Shown: in pieces, positions 26,177 to 34,641 of the stretch
Layout of the letters: every line of letters starts with the position of its first letter
Numbering within the stretch: the stretch's first letter is position 1
Origin: Kordiimonadaceae bacterium
GTDB taxonomy: Bacteria; Pseudomonadota; Alphaproteobacteria; Sphingomonadales; Kordiimonadaceae
Reading direction: 5' to 3'
DNA: 64,000 bases
NCBI GenBank assembly: GCA_017640725.1
Contig: JAEPQB010000002.1
Coordinates: 372,001 to 436,000, forward strand
Program-made: the position numbers and the translations under genes
Notes under the pieces: model-generated
Databases searched by the model: none
What the model saw: only the letters and a program-made list of their open reading frames with translations
Told to the model about the DNA's origin: nothing

Positions 26177-26199
26177 TTATTCCATTATTTCTATAATAA
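26177..26199. promoter_or_regulatory. 23-bp operator, divergent hydrolase/oxidoreductase promoter
   Basis: The site begins TTATTCCAT and ends CTATAATAA, an imperfect inverted repeat matching the operators at 20.7, 30.15 and 33.4 kb. It lies between the divergent DUF3089 hydrolase and MDR oxidoreductase genes. TATAAT within it (26192-26197) is oriented toward the oxidoreductase gene. Confidence 0.65.
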
Positions 26200-26317
26200 A
26201 GGTTTACATCTTCATAATTGGCATGTCTATTGTCCACAATCATGACGAAGTTTAAGCTCGGTCGGTCGACTTGTTGGCAAGGGCACCCACCGAGTGCAAA
26301 ATTGGGAGGAACAAATT

Positions 26318-27340
26318 ATGACCGACACGATCAATCGGCGCGTTGTCTTGGCCAAAAGGCCAGAAGGCGAACTTCAGGACGGCGATCTTGTGCTTGAAGA
26401 AGCGCCTATTCCTGCGCTTGCCGAAGGCGAACTTCTAATTCAGGTTATGTGGCTTTCTCTCGATCCTTACATGCGCCCGCGCATGAGTGAAATTAAAGGA
26501 TATGCCGAGCCCATAGGAATCGGCGAAGTGATCGTGGGCGGTTCGCTCGGCCGTGTCATTGCATCAAAAACTGATAAATATGCGGTTGGCGACATCGTGA
26601 CCTGTTACACCGGATGGCAAGAATATTGTGTAGTGCCGGACAGTGTTGATGGCCTCAACAAAGTTGTGCCTAACGACGTTTCTCTTTCTGCGTTTCTTGG
26701 GTCAGCAGGGATGCCCGGCAGAACCGCCTATTGCGGATTGACATATCTAGGCAAGCCGAAAGCAAATGAAACCGTCGTAGTGTCTGCTGCCGCCGGGGCT
26801 GTTGGGTCCGTTGTTGGGCAGCTAGCCAAGCTTGAGGGTTGCCGCGCGGTTGGCATTGCTGGCGGCGATGACAAATGTCGCTATCTAACGGATGAGCTCG
26901 GGTTCGATGCGGCTGTCGACTATAAATCCTCTGACTTTTCTGCAGAATTGAAAGTCGCCTGCCCGGACGGCATCGATGTTTACTTTGAAAATGTTGGTGG
27001 TGATGTGGCCAAGGCCGTTGCGCAATTGCTCAACCCGGGCGCTCGCGTCCCAATTTGTGGTTATGTGTCTGCCTACAATGCTGAGGACCTGAACAGCATT
27101 GAAACGCCGATGCATATTTTTGGCGCCATGGACCCCAAACCTGAGCATCGCTTCTTCCTCGTGGGAGAATGGCAAGAACAGCATGATGAGCACACTGAGC
27201 TATTGGCTGAATTGGTAAAAACGGGGCAGCTAAAGTATCGGGAAACCGTCGCTGAAGGCCTCGAAAATGCCGCTGAGGCCTTCAAAGGCATGCTGCGCGG
27301 CAAAAATCTGGGCAAGCAATTGGTGCACATCGCGGACTAA
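26318..27340 (+). CDS. NADP-dependent medium-chain oxidoreductase (LTB4 12-hydroxydehydrogenase/CurA-like)
   Basis: 340 residues, zinc-independent MDR family. Landmarks are MWLSLDPYMRPRM near the N-terminus, GMPGRTAYCGL before the cofactor domain and the Rossmann glycine motif SAAAGAVGSVVGQLAK with GGDDKCRYL after it. Relatives reduce the double bond of alpha,beta-unsaturated ketones or aldehydes with NADPH. The start at 26318 follows a GGGAGGAAC site; an earlier in-frame codon at 26294 is weaker. It stands alone on the plus strand with its own operator. Confidence 0.88.
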   Translation: MTDTINRRVVLAKRPEGELQDGDLVLEEAPIPALAEGELLIQVMWLSLDPYMRPRMSEIKGYAEPIGIGEVIVGGSLGRVIASKTDKYAVGDIVTCYTGWQEYCVVPDSVDGLNKVVPNDVSLSAFLGSAGMPGRTAYCGLTYLGKPKANETVVVSAAAGAVGSVVGQLAKLEGCRAVGIAGGDDKCRYLTDELGFDAAVDYKSSDFSAELKVACPDGIDVYFENVGGDVAKAVAQLLNPGARVPICGYVSAYNAEDLNSIETPMHIFGAMDPKPEHRFFLVGEWQEQHDEHTELLAELVKTGQLKYRETVAEGLENAAEAFKGMLRGKNLGKQLVHIAD

Positions 27341-27379
27341 TCCCGGCACACCCGTATATCGCCGGATCGGAAGCGCTAG

Positions 27380-28345
27380 TTACCAAGCGTAGGCTTCTGG
27401 AGCAGCACCGCAGGGCGGAAATATTGTATCTAGTCTTTCAAGCACGTCTGCGCTCAATGTGAGCTCCGGCACATGCAGAACGGATTGCAATTGAGGCAAG
27501 TCCGCCGGCCCAACAATCACGGATGTGACCCCAAGCTGCGCCAAATTCCAGCTCAGCGCGACTGCCGCCGGGGTTTCCCCCAATTCAGTGCAAAGCTGAT
27601 GGAATTGCTCAAGTTGGTGCCGCCGCAGTTGAAGTTCTTTTTGCACGGCGTCTGACTTGCGGCGTCCCTCGTTTGAAGAATCTGCCCCGCTCAGAAGCCC
27701 GCCTGCGAGTGGGCTCCAGGTAATTACACCAACCCCATATTCTGCACACGCCGGCAGCACCTCCAGCTCAACGCGCCTTTCAACCAGATTGTAAAGGCTT
27801 TGCTCGGACACCAGTCCAAGCCTCTGTCGTGCTGCTGCTTTCTCATTGGTTTGGGCGATTTTCCAACCCGGGAAATTGCTTGAACCAACGTAAATGATCT
27901 TACCTTGCTCAACCAGGCGATCCATCGCTTGCCAAATTTCTTCAACAGGCGCCACTCTGTCCAAATGATGCATCTGATACAGATCGATGCAGTCAACACC
28001 CAATCGTTGAAGACTGGCCTCGCAGGCAGACTGAATATGTCGAGCAGAGAGCCCACGATCATTGATGTCGTCTGACATGGGTTCATAAACCTTCGTCGCC
28101 AGAACCAGGTTATCTCGTCTCGATAAATCCTCTGCAAGCCATGAGCCGATAATTTTTTCGGTGGTACCTACCCCTAAAGACCCTCCATATTGATTGGCGG
28201 TGTCAACAAAGTTGATACCTGCGCTGACTGCATTATTCAGGATAGCAAAAGAGTCTTCCTTTGACGTGCGGGGCCCAAAATTCATGGTCCCCAGACAAAG
28301 TTCGCTGACCTTGAGGGCGGAACGTCCAAGTTGCCGGTATTTCAT
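27380..28345 (-). CDS. Aldo/keto reductase
   Basis: 321 residues, a complete (beta/alpha)8 AKR. FVDTANQYGG supplies the catalytic Asp-Tyr pair (D50, Y55 by family convention), LVLATKVYEP the Lys, and LYQMHHLD the His, with a C-terminal SVIVGPADLPQL cofactor segment. It would reduce a carbonyl or oxidise an alcohol with NADP(H). Third gene of the minus-strand operon Coq4-like, PhyH, AKR; the gap to PhyH is 23 bp. Confidence 0.9.
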   Translation of the reverse strand: MKYRQLGRSALKVSELCLGTMNFGPRTSKEDSFAILNNAVSAGINFVDTANQYGGSLGVGTTEKIIGSWLAEDLSRRDNLVLATKVYEPMSDDINDRGLSARHIQSACEASLQRLGVDCIDLYQMHHLDRVAPVEEIWQAMDRLVEQGKIIYVGSSNFPGWKIAQTNEKAAARQRLGLVSEQSLYNLVERRVELEVLPACAEYGVGVITWSPLAGGLLSGADSSNEGRRKSDAVQKELQLRRHQLEQFHQLCTELGETPAAVALSWNLAQLGVTSVIVGPADLPQLQSVLHVPELTLSADVLERLDTIFPPCGAAPEAYAW

Positions 28346-28368
28346 AGAATTCCCTTACAGGTCCTGGT

Positions 28369-29358
28369 TCAGGGTGCACGCATGGTAACGCCAGTATCCA
28401 GTGTCTCGCTTGAGTCGGCAACGCTAAATCTGACGGCGCGCTGCGCCTCCGGCGACAACTTCTTAAAATCATCGTAGGAAATGCCGGGCACCGTTGGCTC
28501 GCGGAACCAAGGGGCATAAAACTCCAGGTTGGGGATCGAGCGTATGGTATCTGACAAGTTTGGTGTGCCCCCATGCCAGGCGCGCACGTCCCTGATCATC
28601 ATCGCCCCCGCGGATACTGGGCATACTGTGCTCAGTCGCATCCATTCCGGTTCTGCATCAAGGCTGGGAATGGGCGCTGGTGAATTTTGTGTACCAACTA
28701 CTTGGCGAATAGGACCATTCAATCGGGTGATATCCTGCGGAATGAAATTGATGCACACATAGGGGCATGGCAGGTCGCGAACGCTGACCCGGCCACGCGG
28801 GTCATGGAAAGAGCTAAATTTGCTCATAATGCCCTCGGGTTGCCAGTCCGCCGCATCCGAATGCAGTGGTTGATACTGAATGGCACCAGGCAGGCAAAAG
28901 TCCCCGCTGGCAGCACGAAGCGTATAATCAGGGCCGCCAAAAATCGCGCGTAAATACTGATGCACAATGGGTAATTCCAGAAGCATTTGCCATTCTGGTC
29001 GGTGCAATTGGCTCCTTGTCATGCTGGACCCGCCGAAAGAATACCGATGAGAGCCCCTGTTGCCTGACCTGCCATCATCAAGGGCGAGGATCTCGCTAAT
29101 GACTTCGTCACACCCCGTAGCCAACACCTCAATTTGTTCTTCGCTCAAGACGTCTGTAACAACCACAAATCCGTCGCGGTGAAACAGCTCCACTGCGCGC
29201 TCAACATCATCCGGCTTTACGGTGTCTATGCCGTCAATCCCGTTGTTCGCTGCCAAATGTTCCTTCAGCCGAACCACCTCGGCGTCATTAGGATCAATGC
29301 CTTTCCAGCCGACGGAATTCGGACTGGAAGATGTTCCGTTTTGGGTACCCACAATCAT
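28369..29358 (-). CDS. Phytanoyl-CoA dioxygenase (PhyH) family Fe(II)/2-oxoglutarate oxygenase
   Basis: 329 residues. The double-stranded beta-helix metal triad is visible as PLHSDAADW (His-x-Asp) and RAWHGGTPNLSD (distal His), with a downstream Arg for 2-oxoglutarate. It probably hydroxylates the imported compound or an intermediate. The ATG at 29358 follows AAAAGGAGC, somewhat close to the start codon; the longer frame needs a TTG at 29406. It sits between the Coq4-like and AKR genes in one operon. Confidence 0.85.
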   Translation of the reverse strand: MIVGTQNGTSSSPNSVGWKGIDPNDAEVVRLKEHLAANNGIDGIDTVKPDDVERAVELFHRDGFVVVTDVLSEEQIEVLATGCDEVISEILALDDGRSGNRGSHRYSFGGSSMTRSQLHRPEWQMLLELPIVHQYLRAIFGGPDYTLRAASGDFCLPGAIQYQPLHSDAADWQPEGIMSKFSSFHDPRGRVSVRDLPCPYVCINFIPQDITRLNGPIRQVVGTQNSPAPIPSLDAEPEWMRLSTVCPVSAGAMMIRDVRAWHGGTPNLSDTIRSIPNLEFYAPWFREPTVPGISYDDFKKLSPEAQRAVRFSVADSSETLDTGVTMRAP

Positions 29359-29427
29359 GCTCCTTTTAGGAAATTTTCTTTGGTCCGACCAAAAGCGGGC
29401 AGACAAGATTCATCAACTCGAACTCGG

Positions 29428-30123
29428 TCAATTTCTCATTGACGTAGGATTCACCGCGAATTCCTCACGCACATCTGCAAGCGGCCGATCAAACATGGAT
29501 TCAAATACAACAAACTGGATACTGCGCGTTGCCTTGCCCCGCGTCCAACCATCACAAATGGCGTCCATCGCTCCGTTCATTAAACTTGGGTCCACAAATG
29601 TCATGTGCGCGGTAGCCACCGCCATCCACATGCCCGCATAAGGATATTGAGTTTGTGCCAGCCCAAAAGCCTGTAACGCCAACTCACCAAAGGGCGTCGG
29701 AGGGTATCCGGTTAGAACGTGGTGAATGTCGTGCGTTTGGTAGCCGCGCAAAATCTTATATTGAAGCGTGTCCGGCATCCGGGACAATTTACCGGTGCCT
29801 TTGACATCTTCATGCAGCTCTCGATAACCTTCTGCCAACTTCTCGGCCAGGTCGTGTGTCGTCATGAATTCCCGGTATGCGGCCCCAAGCGTTCCAGGCT
29901 CGCACGCTTCAACTCGGCCAATATCAAATGATGGTTCCAGCCAACCTGCCCGTGCCAATGGGCCCTGCTCGGGATGGTTTTCAATCGCATCAACATATTG
30001 GTCAATCACCGATTGTGGGGCCGACGCCCACCACTCATTGAACAGCAAATGAACACCGTAGTTTGAGAAGTCCTCAACACACGTCAGGAAATGTTCGCCA
30101 AAGGTTCTGTCGATCGGCTGCAT
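29428..30123 (-). CDS. Coq4-family protein in the catabolic cluster
   Basis: 231 residues. The Coq4 metal motif HDxxHx11E is complete: H131, D132, H135 and E147 in HDIHHVLTGYPPTPFGE, followed by the conserved LQAFGLAQTQYPYAGMWM region. Ubiquinone-pathway Coq4 acts on the C1 position of the ring (decarboxylation and hydroxylation) and binds a quinone-like ligand. Here the gene leads a catabolic operon, not a ubiquinone cluster, which suggests a role on an aromatic or isoprenoid-like intermediate. The ATG at 30123 follows a possible TTG at 30126. The shared operator lies 25 bp upstream. Confidence 0.8.
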   Translation of the reverse strand: MQPIDRTFGEHFLTCVEDFSNYGVHLLFNEWWASAPQSVIDQYVDAIENHPEQGPLARAGWLEPSFDIGRVEACEPGTLGAAYREFMTTHDLAEKLAEGYRELHEDVKGTGKLSRMPDTLQYKILRGYQTHDIHHVLTGYPPTPFGELALQAFGLAQTQYPYAGMWMAVATAHMTFVDPSLMNGAMDAICDGWTRGKATRSIQFVVFESMFDRPLADVREEFAVNPTSMRN

Positions 30124-30147
30124 CAATTTTTGGCTCCGGATTATTCC

Positions 30148-30170
30148 TTATTCCATATTTACTATAATTA
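30148..30170. promoter_or_regulatory. 23-bp operator, divergent Coq4-like/GST promoter
   Basis: The site begins TTATTCCATA and ends CTATAATTA, matching the operators at 20.7, 26.2 and 33.4 kb. It lies between the divergent Coq4-like and GST genes. A perfect TATAAT (30163-30168) points toward the GST gene. Confidence 0.65.
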
Positions 30171-30268
30171 GGATATGAGCCACTATAAGTCGAGTCAAAA
30201 CATCGCAATCAAGCGCACTTTTAACTAGAGTTTGTTAGCTTTTTCAGACCTTCAAGAAAGATAACTGT

Positions 30269-30880
30269 ATGAAACTGTATGATTATACCCTTGCCCCCAA
30301 TCCGAGGCGGGTCCGCATCTTCCTCGCGGAAAAAGGAATAGATGTACCCCTTGAAAGTATTGATATTCGAAGTGGCGGTGCGCGCGCGCCCGAGTTTTTG
30401 GAAAAAAACTCCTTTGGCGGCATTCCGGTTCTTGAACTTGATGACTGCACATGCATTTCAGAATCGGTTGCTATCTGCCGCTACTTCGAAGAAATGCACC
30501 CGGAGCCACCTCTATTCGGGACAACGGCTGTTGAAAAAGCCAACATTGAAATGTGGCTGCGCCGCGTTGAACTCGGCTTTATGGTGCCCACCGGAATGGT
30601 ATGGTTGCACGGCAACCCACTCACCGCCAAAGTCGTGAAGCAAATTCCCGAAGTTGCCGACCAGTACCGTGAACGTATTCATCGTGCTTACGCGCTATTT
30701 GACCAACAACTTGCCGACCACACCTTCTTCTCGGGCAATGCTTACAGCGTTGTTGACGCAGTTGCGCTTGCCTCAATTGATTTTGCACGAGGCCTAGTTG
30801 GTGAACCATTTGGCGAGGATTTGGAACACCTGTCCCGCTGGCACGAAGATGTGTCAAACCGGGATAGCGCGATGGCCTAA
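30269..30880 (+). CDS. Glutathione S-transferase-like protein
   Basis: 203 residues. The thioredoxin-like N-terminal domain opens MKLYDYTLAPNPRRVRIFLAEKG, with the conserved GGIPVLELDD and SESVAICRYFEE glutathione-site motifs (Ser-Glu pair). The helical C-terminal domain has the YSVVDAVALASIDFAR capping box. Ser or Asn near position 11 would be the activating residue. In a catabolic cluster it could add or remove glutathione during isomerisation or ring opening, or detoxify reactive intermediates. Good spacing from the operator. Confidence 0.88.
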   Translation: MKLYDYTLAPNPRRVRIFLAEKGIDVPLESIDIRSGGARAPEFLEKNSFGGIPVLELDDCTCISESVAICRYFEEMHPEPPLFGTTAVEKANIEMWLRRVELGFMVPTGMVWLHGNPLTAKVVKQIPEVADQYRERIHRAYALFDQQLADHTFFSGNAYSVVDAVALASIDFARGLVGEPFGEDLEHLSRWHEDVSNRDSAMA

Positions 30881-30889
30881 TCAGTAAAT

Positions 30890-32119
30890 TTATCCTAGGT
30901 GAAGCCGTCTGTAATGGCCGCCATAATAGAGTAAGGGGTCACGGTGCCGGTGAATTTTTGCCCGCACCACTTCACCAATAAGAATGATATGATCACCCTG
31001 CTCTATCTCGTTCTTCTTGATGCATTCAAAATTCGCCAGCGAATTGGAGATTATTGGCACATCGTGATCCCACGTTTCCCAATCGGTTTCAGCAAACCGG
31101 TCTTTGCCTTTTGAGGCAAACAGGTTCGAAACCGGTTGCTGGCCCATGTGCAATATGTTGACCGCAAAAGCAGAATTGTTTTGAAACGCAGCAAGGCTGC
31201 CGGCTGATTTTGCTAGACAGACCAACACAAGTGGCGGATCCAATGAAACCGACGAAAAAGAGTTGGCCGTCAGGCCAACAGGCTCACCTTGTTGGTTGCG
31301 GGTTGCAATGACGGTGATGCCCGTTGCGAAACAACCCATTGCATCCCTGAGCGTGCGCTGATCAGACCCCGACACGAACTCTGGTTCATTGCGTGGAATT
31401 TGCCTCTCCAAAAACTCCAGGAGCATGGCGTTGAACTCGTCAGCATTGTCAAACGCCAGATAATGGCCGCCGCCTTCAATTTCCTTGAGTTCAACATTTG
31501 GGATCAAATCTGCTAGTGCCCTGGAGGATTTAGCTGAACTCAGCTCATTTTGCTCACCCCGAACGATCATGGTTGGGATTCTAAGCTTACCCGCAGAACC
31601 ACTCATTCTGTTTTCCAGGTCTTTGAAATTAAACCCGCCTTCGAAGACACCCTGATCGAATTCATTGTTTTCGGTATTTTCCGAGACGCGCTCTTGAACC
31701 TCAGCGCTCATCGCCCGGGCACTTATTTCGGTGACGTCACTTGGGGGGTTGGTAATAACCAATCCGGTGGCAAGGGGTGCACTTGCTTCACCAAGGGCAG
31801 TTAAGGCTATCCATCCGCCAAAGGTCGACCCAATAATGACAGGCCGCGTTGACATCTGCGCAAGAATGGCCACGAGGTCAGCGATAAATGCATCAAGTTG
31901 ATAGTTGCCGTCGCCGGGCCTTCCACTTTCGCCGTGGCCGCGCAGATCAACGCACACAACATACCGCCCTGCTGCCGCCAGTGCCTTGGCAGCATTGCGC
32001 CAAATTTTCCTGGATTGTGTTGCACCCGGAATCAGCAGAACGCTTGGGTGGTCGTCATGCCCGTAAGTGTCTGCCACTAATGGCAAACCAGCAAACCCTG
32101 TGAATTCGCGAACAGGCAC
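30890..32119 (-). CDS. Fusion: alpha/beta-hydrolase domain plus flavin reductase domain
   Basis: 409 residues. Residues 1-245 form an alpha/beta-hydrolase fold with VVCVDLRGHGESGRP, and a late GGHYLAFDN His. The nucleophile elbow reads IIGSTFGG, placing Thr99 where Ser normally is. From about residue 255 a flavin reductase domain (TLRDAMGCFATGITVIATR, GLTANSFSSVSLDPPLVLVCL, GDHIILIGEV) resembles FMN reductases that feed two-component monooxygenases. No matching monooxygenase is in the window. It overlaps neither neighbour and follows the amidohydrolase by 57 bp in the same operon. Confidence 0.85.
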   Translation of the reverse strand: MPVREFTGFAGLPLVADTYGHDDHPSVLLIPGATQSRKIWRNAAKALAAAGRYVVCVDLRGHGESGRPGDGNYQLDAFIADLVAILAQMSTRPVIIGSTFGGWIALTALGEASAPLATGLVITNPPSDVTEISARAMSAEVQERVSENTENNEFDQGVFEGGFNFKDLENRMSGSAGKLRIPTMIVRGEQNELSSAKSSRALADLIPNVELKEIEGGGHYLAFDNADEFNAMLLEFLERQIPRNEPEFVSGSDQRTLRDAMGCFATGITVIATRNQQGEPVGLTANSFSSVSLDPPLVLVCLAKSAGSLAAFQNNSAFAVNILHMGQQPVSNLFASKGKDRFAETDWETWDHDVPIISNSLANFECIKKNEIEQGDHIILIGEVVRAKIHRHRDPLLYYGGHYRRLHLG

Positions 32120-32176
32120 CTAATCCCTCCCGGTCAGGAAAGCGCACCCATCGTTGATGGGCGCGCGATAAGAAGT

Positions 32177-33355
32177 TTAAAGGCCCAGATAGTCTTCAAA
32201 ATTCTTGCTGTAAAAATGATCCAACTCTTCTTCGGTTGCATCAACGGCTTCCAAGCTCCGTTCAAAGTCCCCAAAAGGATCGGAGCCCCCTTCAGGGTGT
32301 GGGTAATCGGTATTGAACATCAAGATGTCTTTGCCGACATTTCGCAGGGCCCAGCCTGTGTCTTCCATGTGAAACGGCGTCGCGCGCACTTGCCTTTGAA
32401 TATACTCAGATGGCTTGAGGCTCAGTTTTTGAAGCGCCACATCGCGGGCACCCAATTCACGGGCCCCCATATCCAGATTATACATGGCGGCTGGCAGCCA
32501 ATTGCTCCCCAGCTCGATCAAGCCCACTTTCAGTTTGGGGAATCGCTCTAGGACGCCGTCATAAATCATGCAGGTCAGCCAGCGTTCAATCGAGTGATGC
32601 AAAACAGGTACGTCTTTCGGCTTGGTGGTTTCAATATTGCTGAGACTTGGCGTTAGCACGCGTTCCACACCCGTATTCATATAGTCGTCTGTCATGTTGG
32701 CACCAGACCCGATATGCAGTGTAATCGGTATGCCTGCTTCTTCCATCATGGCCCAAAGCGGATCATACGCGACATGAGAGGGGGCACGACCTTCAACGGC
32801 GTCCGAGTGGAACCAGATGGTCTTGATGCCAATCTCAATGGCGTGCTTTAGAGACGTTTTTGCTTGCTCTGGGTCCCTTAGAGAAACATAGCCAACCGGC
32901 ATTAGCCGGTCATCGTCCGCGCAAAAGTCCACCATGCCACGGTTGAGAGCTTCACTGCCGCCATAAACCACTTTCTGGTCTTTTGACCGGGAGAACCGAG
33001 ACATACCAATGCTTGGGAACACCAGCTGCTTGCTGATGCCGGCAATATCCAGGGACTTGCTGCGCTCAGCTTTATCAATCGCGCCGTAAGCGGTCCACTG
33101 CGAGTATTTTTCTTTGTGGCCAAACAGATTTTCCTCAAGGGCGGCGGTTGTTTCAGGGTCGTTTCCTTTTAGGCGGTCACGCGCGCGGTCATACACCGCA
33201 ACCAGTTCCGGCATATCAAGCGGGATCAGTCCCGGATCCAGGTTATCTTTCACATACTCACTGGCGTAGCTTTCGAGCCAGCCCGGATACTCGATAATGT
33301 GACTGTCAGCGTCGTGAACAACGCGCCCTTCCCGGTGAGAAACATTCAGTGTCAT
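32177..33355 (-). CDS. Amidohydrolase-2 family (ACMSD-like) metalloenzyme
   Basis: 392 residues, TIM barrel. HDADSHIIEYPGWLE at the N-terminus replaces the usual HxH by a D-x-H motif as in amidohydrolase-2 decarboxylases and hydrolases. TLHIGSG and the terminal FNTDYPHPEGGSDP (Asp ligand) fit the family. It may decarboxylate or hydrolyse an aromatic or cyclic intermediate. ATG 33355 has AAGGGG nine bases upstream; the longer frame to 33397 runs toward the operator. It leads the operon with the hydrolase-reductase fusion. Confidence 0.85.
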   Translation of the reverse strand: MTLNVSHREGRVVHDADSHIIEYPGWLESYASEYVKDNLDPGLIPLDMPELVAVYDRARDRLKGNDPETTAALEENLFGHKEKYSQWTAYGAIDKAERSKSLDIAGISKQLVFPSIGMSRFSRSKDQKVVYGGSEALNRGMVDFCADDDRLMPVGYVSLRDPEQAKTSLKHAIEIGIKTIWFHSDAVEGRAPSHVAYDPLWAMMEEAGIPITLHIGSGANMTDDYMNTGVERVLTPSLSNIETTKPKDVPVLHHSIERWLTCMIYDGVLERFPKLKVGLIELGSNWLPAAMYNLDMGARELGARDVALQKLSLKPSEYIQRQVRATPFHMEDTGWALRNVGKDILMFNTDYPHPEGGSDPFGDFERSLEAVDATEEELDHFYSKNFEDYLGL

Positions 33356-33406
33356 GGCATCTGACCCCTTGCAAAATCTGTTTATTACAAAATTCATTGA
33401 ATAGCG

Positions 33407-33436
33407 TTATTCTATATTTATTGGAATAAGAGTCAA
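33407..33436 (-). promoter_or_regulatory. Promoter and 23-bp operator of the amidohydrolase operon
   Basis: TTATTC and GAATAA bracket 11 bases at 33407-33429, the most symmetrical copy of the cluster operator. On the minus strand a -35 TTGACT (33431-33436) is followed after 16 bases by the -10 TAGAAT (33409-33414), so the operator fills the promoter. A repressor bound here would block RNA polymerase directly. Confidence 0.7.
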
Positions 33437-33528
33437 CGAAAAAACACCCCCAGCGGGCGTCGCTGCTCAACCGGCCCATTCAACCTGTTGTAGTAAAAAG
33501 AAATTGTCAGAACCCGATGGGGTCTGAG

Positions 33529-34116
33529 CTACTTGCGAAAGGCTTCCATACCGGCGAAAATGAAGCGAACTGCATCTTGGACCATTGCGCTTCCGTCGCC
33601 GCCACGGCGACCAAAATCTTCCGCGGCCTGTTGTGAAACTCCGGACCCAAACACGAGCATTTGTCTCGCTCTTTCTGCACTCACATTAAATTGCTGTACA
33701 ATACTGTCGATAAGGATTTTGTTGATCTGCGCAGCCGCTTCGCTGGAGGTCCCGTCAAGTACTTCTCGCACGTCTGCTTGCTTGCGAAGGATATTCATGA
33801 TGTTACCCTTCACATCCTCATCAAAGTTCACAGAAACAACGATTGTCACCACTTCCTCAAAGGTCTCTGCGTCTTCGATGCGCTCCACGATTTCGTTAAA
33901 AAAGCGCGTGAACTCGCGGTGCAAAAGCTTCTGCAACAACGTCAAGCGCGTATCGAAATATTTGTAAATCAGGGAGCTGCTGACACCGGCTTCTTCCGCA
34001 AGTGCATCAATTGTGAAACTCGAAAGGCCGCGCTCCAGAATGATGATCGTTGCACAGTCCAGCAGATGCATCAGCCGGTCATGAGGGGACAATCTAGTGC
34101 GTTTCTTCGCTGCCAT
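33529..34116 (-). CDS. TetR-family transcriptional regulator, likely repressor of the catabolic cluster
   Basis: 195 residues. The N-terminal helix-turn-helix is FTIDALAEEAGVSSSLIYKYFDTRLTLLQKLL, a textbook TetR motif; the remainder is a variable helical ligand domain. It is the only regulator between the two tRNA copies and lies beside the amidohydrolase operon in the same orientation, so it is the natural candidate for the protein that binds the 23-bp palindromes. The effector is probably the cluster substrate. No copy of the operator was seen in front of its own start. Confidence 0.9.
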   Translation of the reverse strand: MAAKKRTRLSPHDRLMHLLDCATIIILERGLSSFTIDALAEEAGVSSSLIYKYFDTRLTLLQKLLHREFTRFFNEIVERIEDAETFEEVVTIVVSVNFDEDVKGNIMNILRKQADVREVLDGTSSEAAAQINKILIDSIVQQFNVSAERARQMLVFGSGVSQQAAEDFGRRGGDGSAMVQDAVRFIFAGMEAFRK

Positions 34117-34641
34117 ATGAAGTGCCCCTTCCCGGTTTCAAAACGACGGCTGGCTAATCTGAAAGGATTGCCAGAAAGCCATTGCCGACTATTGTTGCCT
34201 AGCCTGCCAATGCTCAGTGGTCAAATGCAATTTCCGGCAACTGGCATAGTTTTGGAATGAGTTTGTTGCTGGCGTAGTGTCTAAAAAAACCTGTCTTGCG
34301 GGACTCAACCGCTTTAAAAACACAGTCGATGACTGCTTATGAAAAACCTGATGCCCGCAAGACTAACGGCCGATTGCGACCTGGGCAATTGAACCAGCGA
34401 CCCTGGCCCATACAGGGCATGCCTTCGAGGGTCGTCACCTTCTGTGAAGTGGTGTTTCAGGGTTCGGAGTTAAACGATTGGCGGCCAATTTGACGCGCGC
34501 CTCCTACAGGCCCTTTTTCGCCCGAAGACGTCCAGCGGGTTGCATCAATCAAATTGGGAAATTGTTTAATTCTGACTAAAGGTAAGTTGCCAGACGCTGC
34601 GAAAAGTGGGCCGGGTCCCACCTTTGCCAAAACAGTCCCAC
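34117..34641. other. Intergenic region at the right end of the candidate island
   Basis: No gene recognised. A minus-strand frame (34457-34660) and a plus-strand frame (34296-34493) lack domain signatures. A weak tRNA-like remnant with GGTTCAATT occurs around 34362-34440 on the minus strand. The region ends at the right direct repeat. Confidence 0.35.

Noticed and set aside
33661-34260. A 199-codon plus-strand frame over the TetR gene
   Set aside because: Antisense to a clear TetR gene and without domain features.
34362-34440. A minus-strand tRNA-like segment with CTGGTTCAATT
   Set aside because: Only the T-arm-like part is recognisable; the acceptor stem and CCA are missing, so it is at best a remnant.
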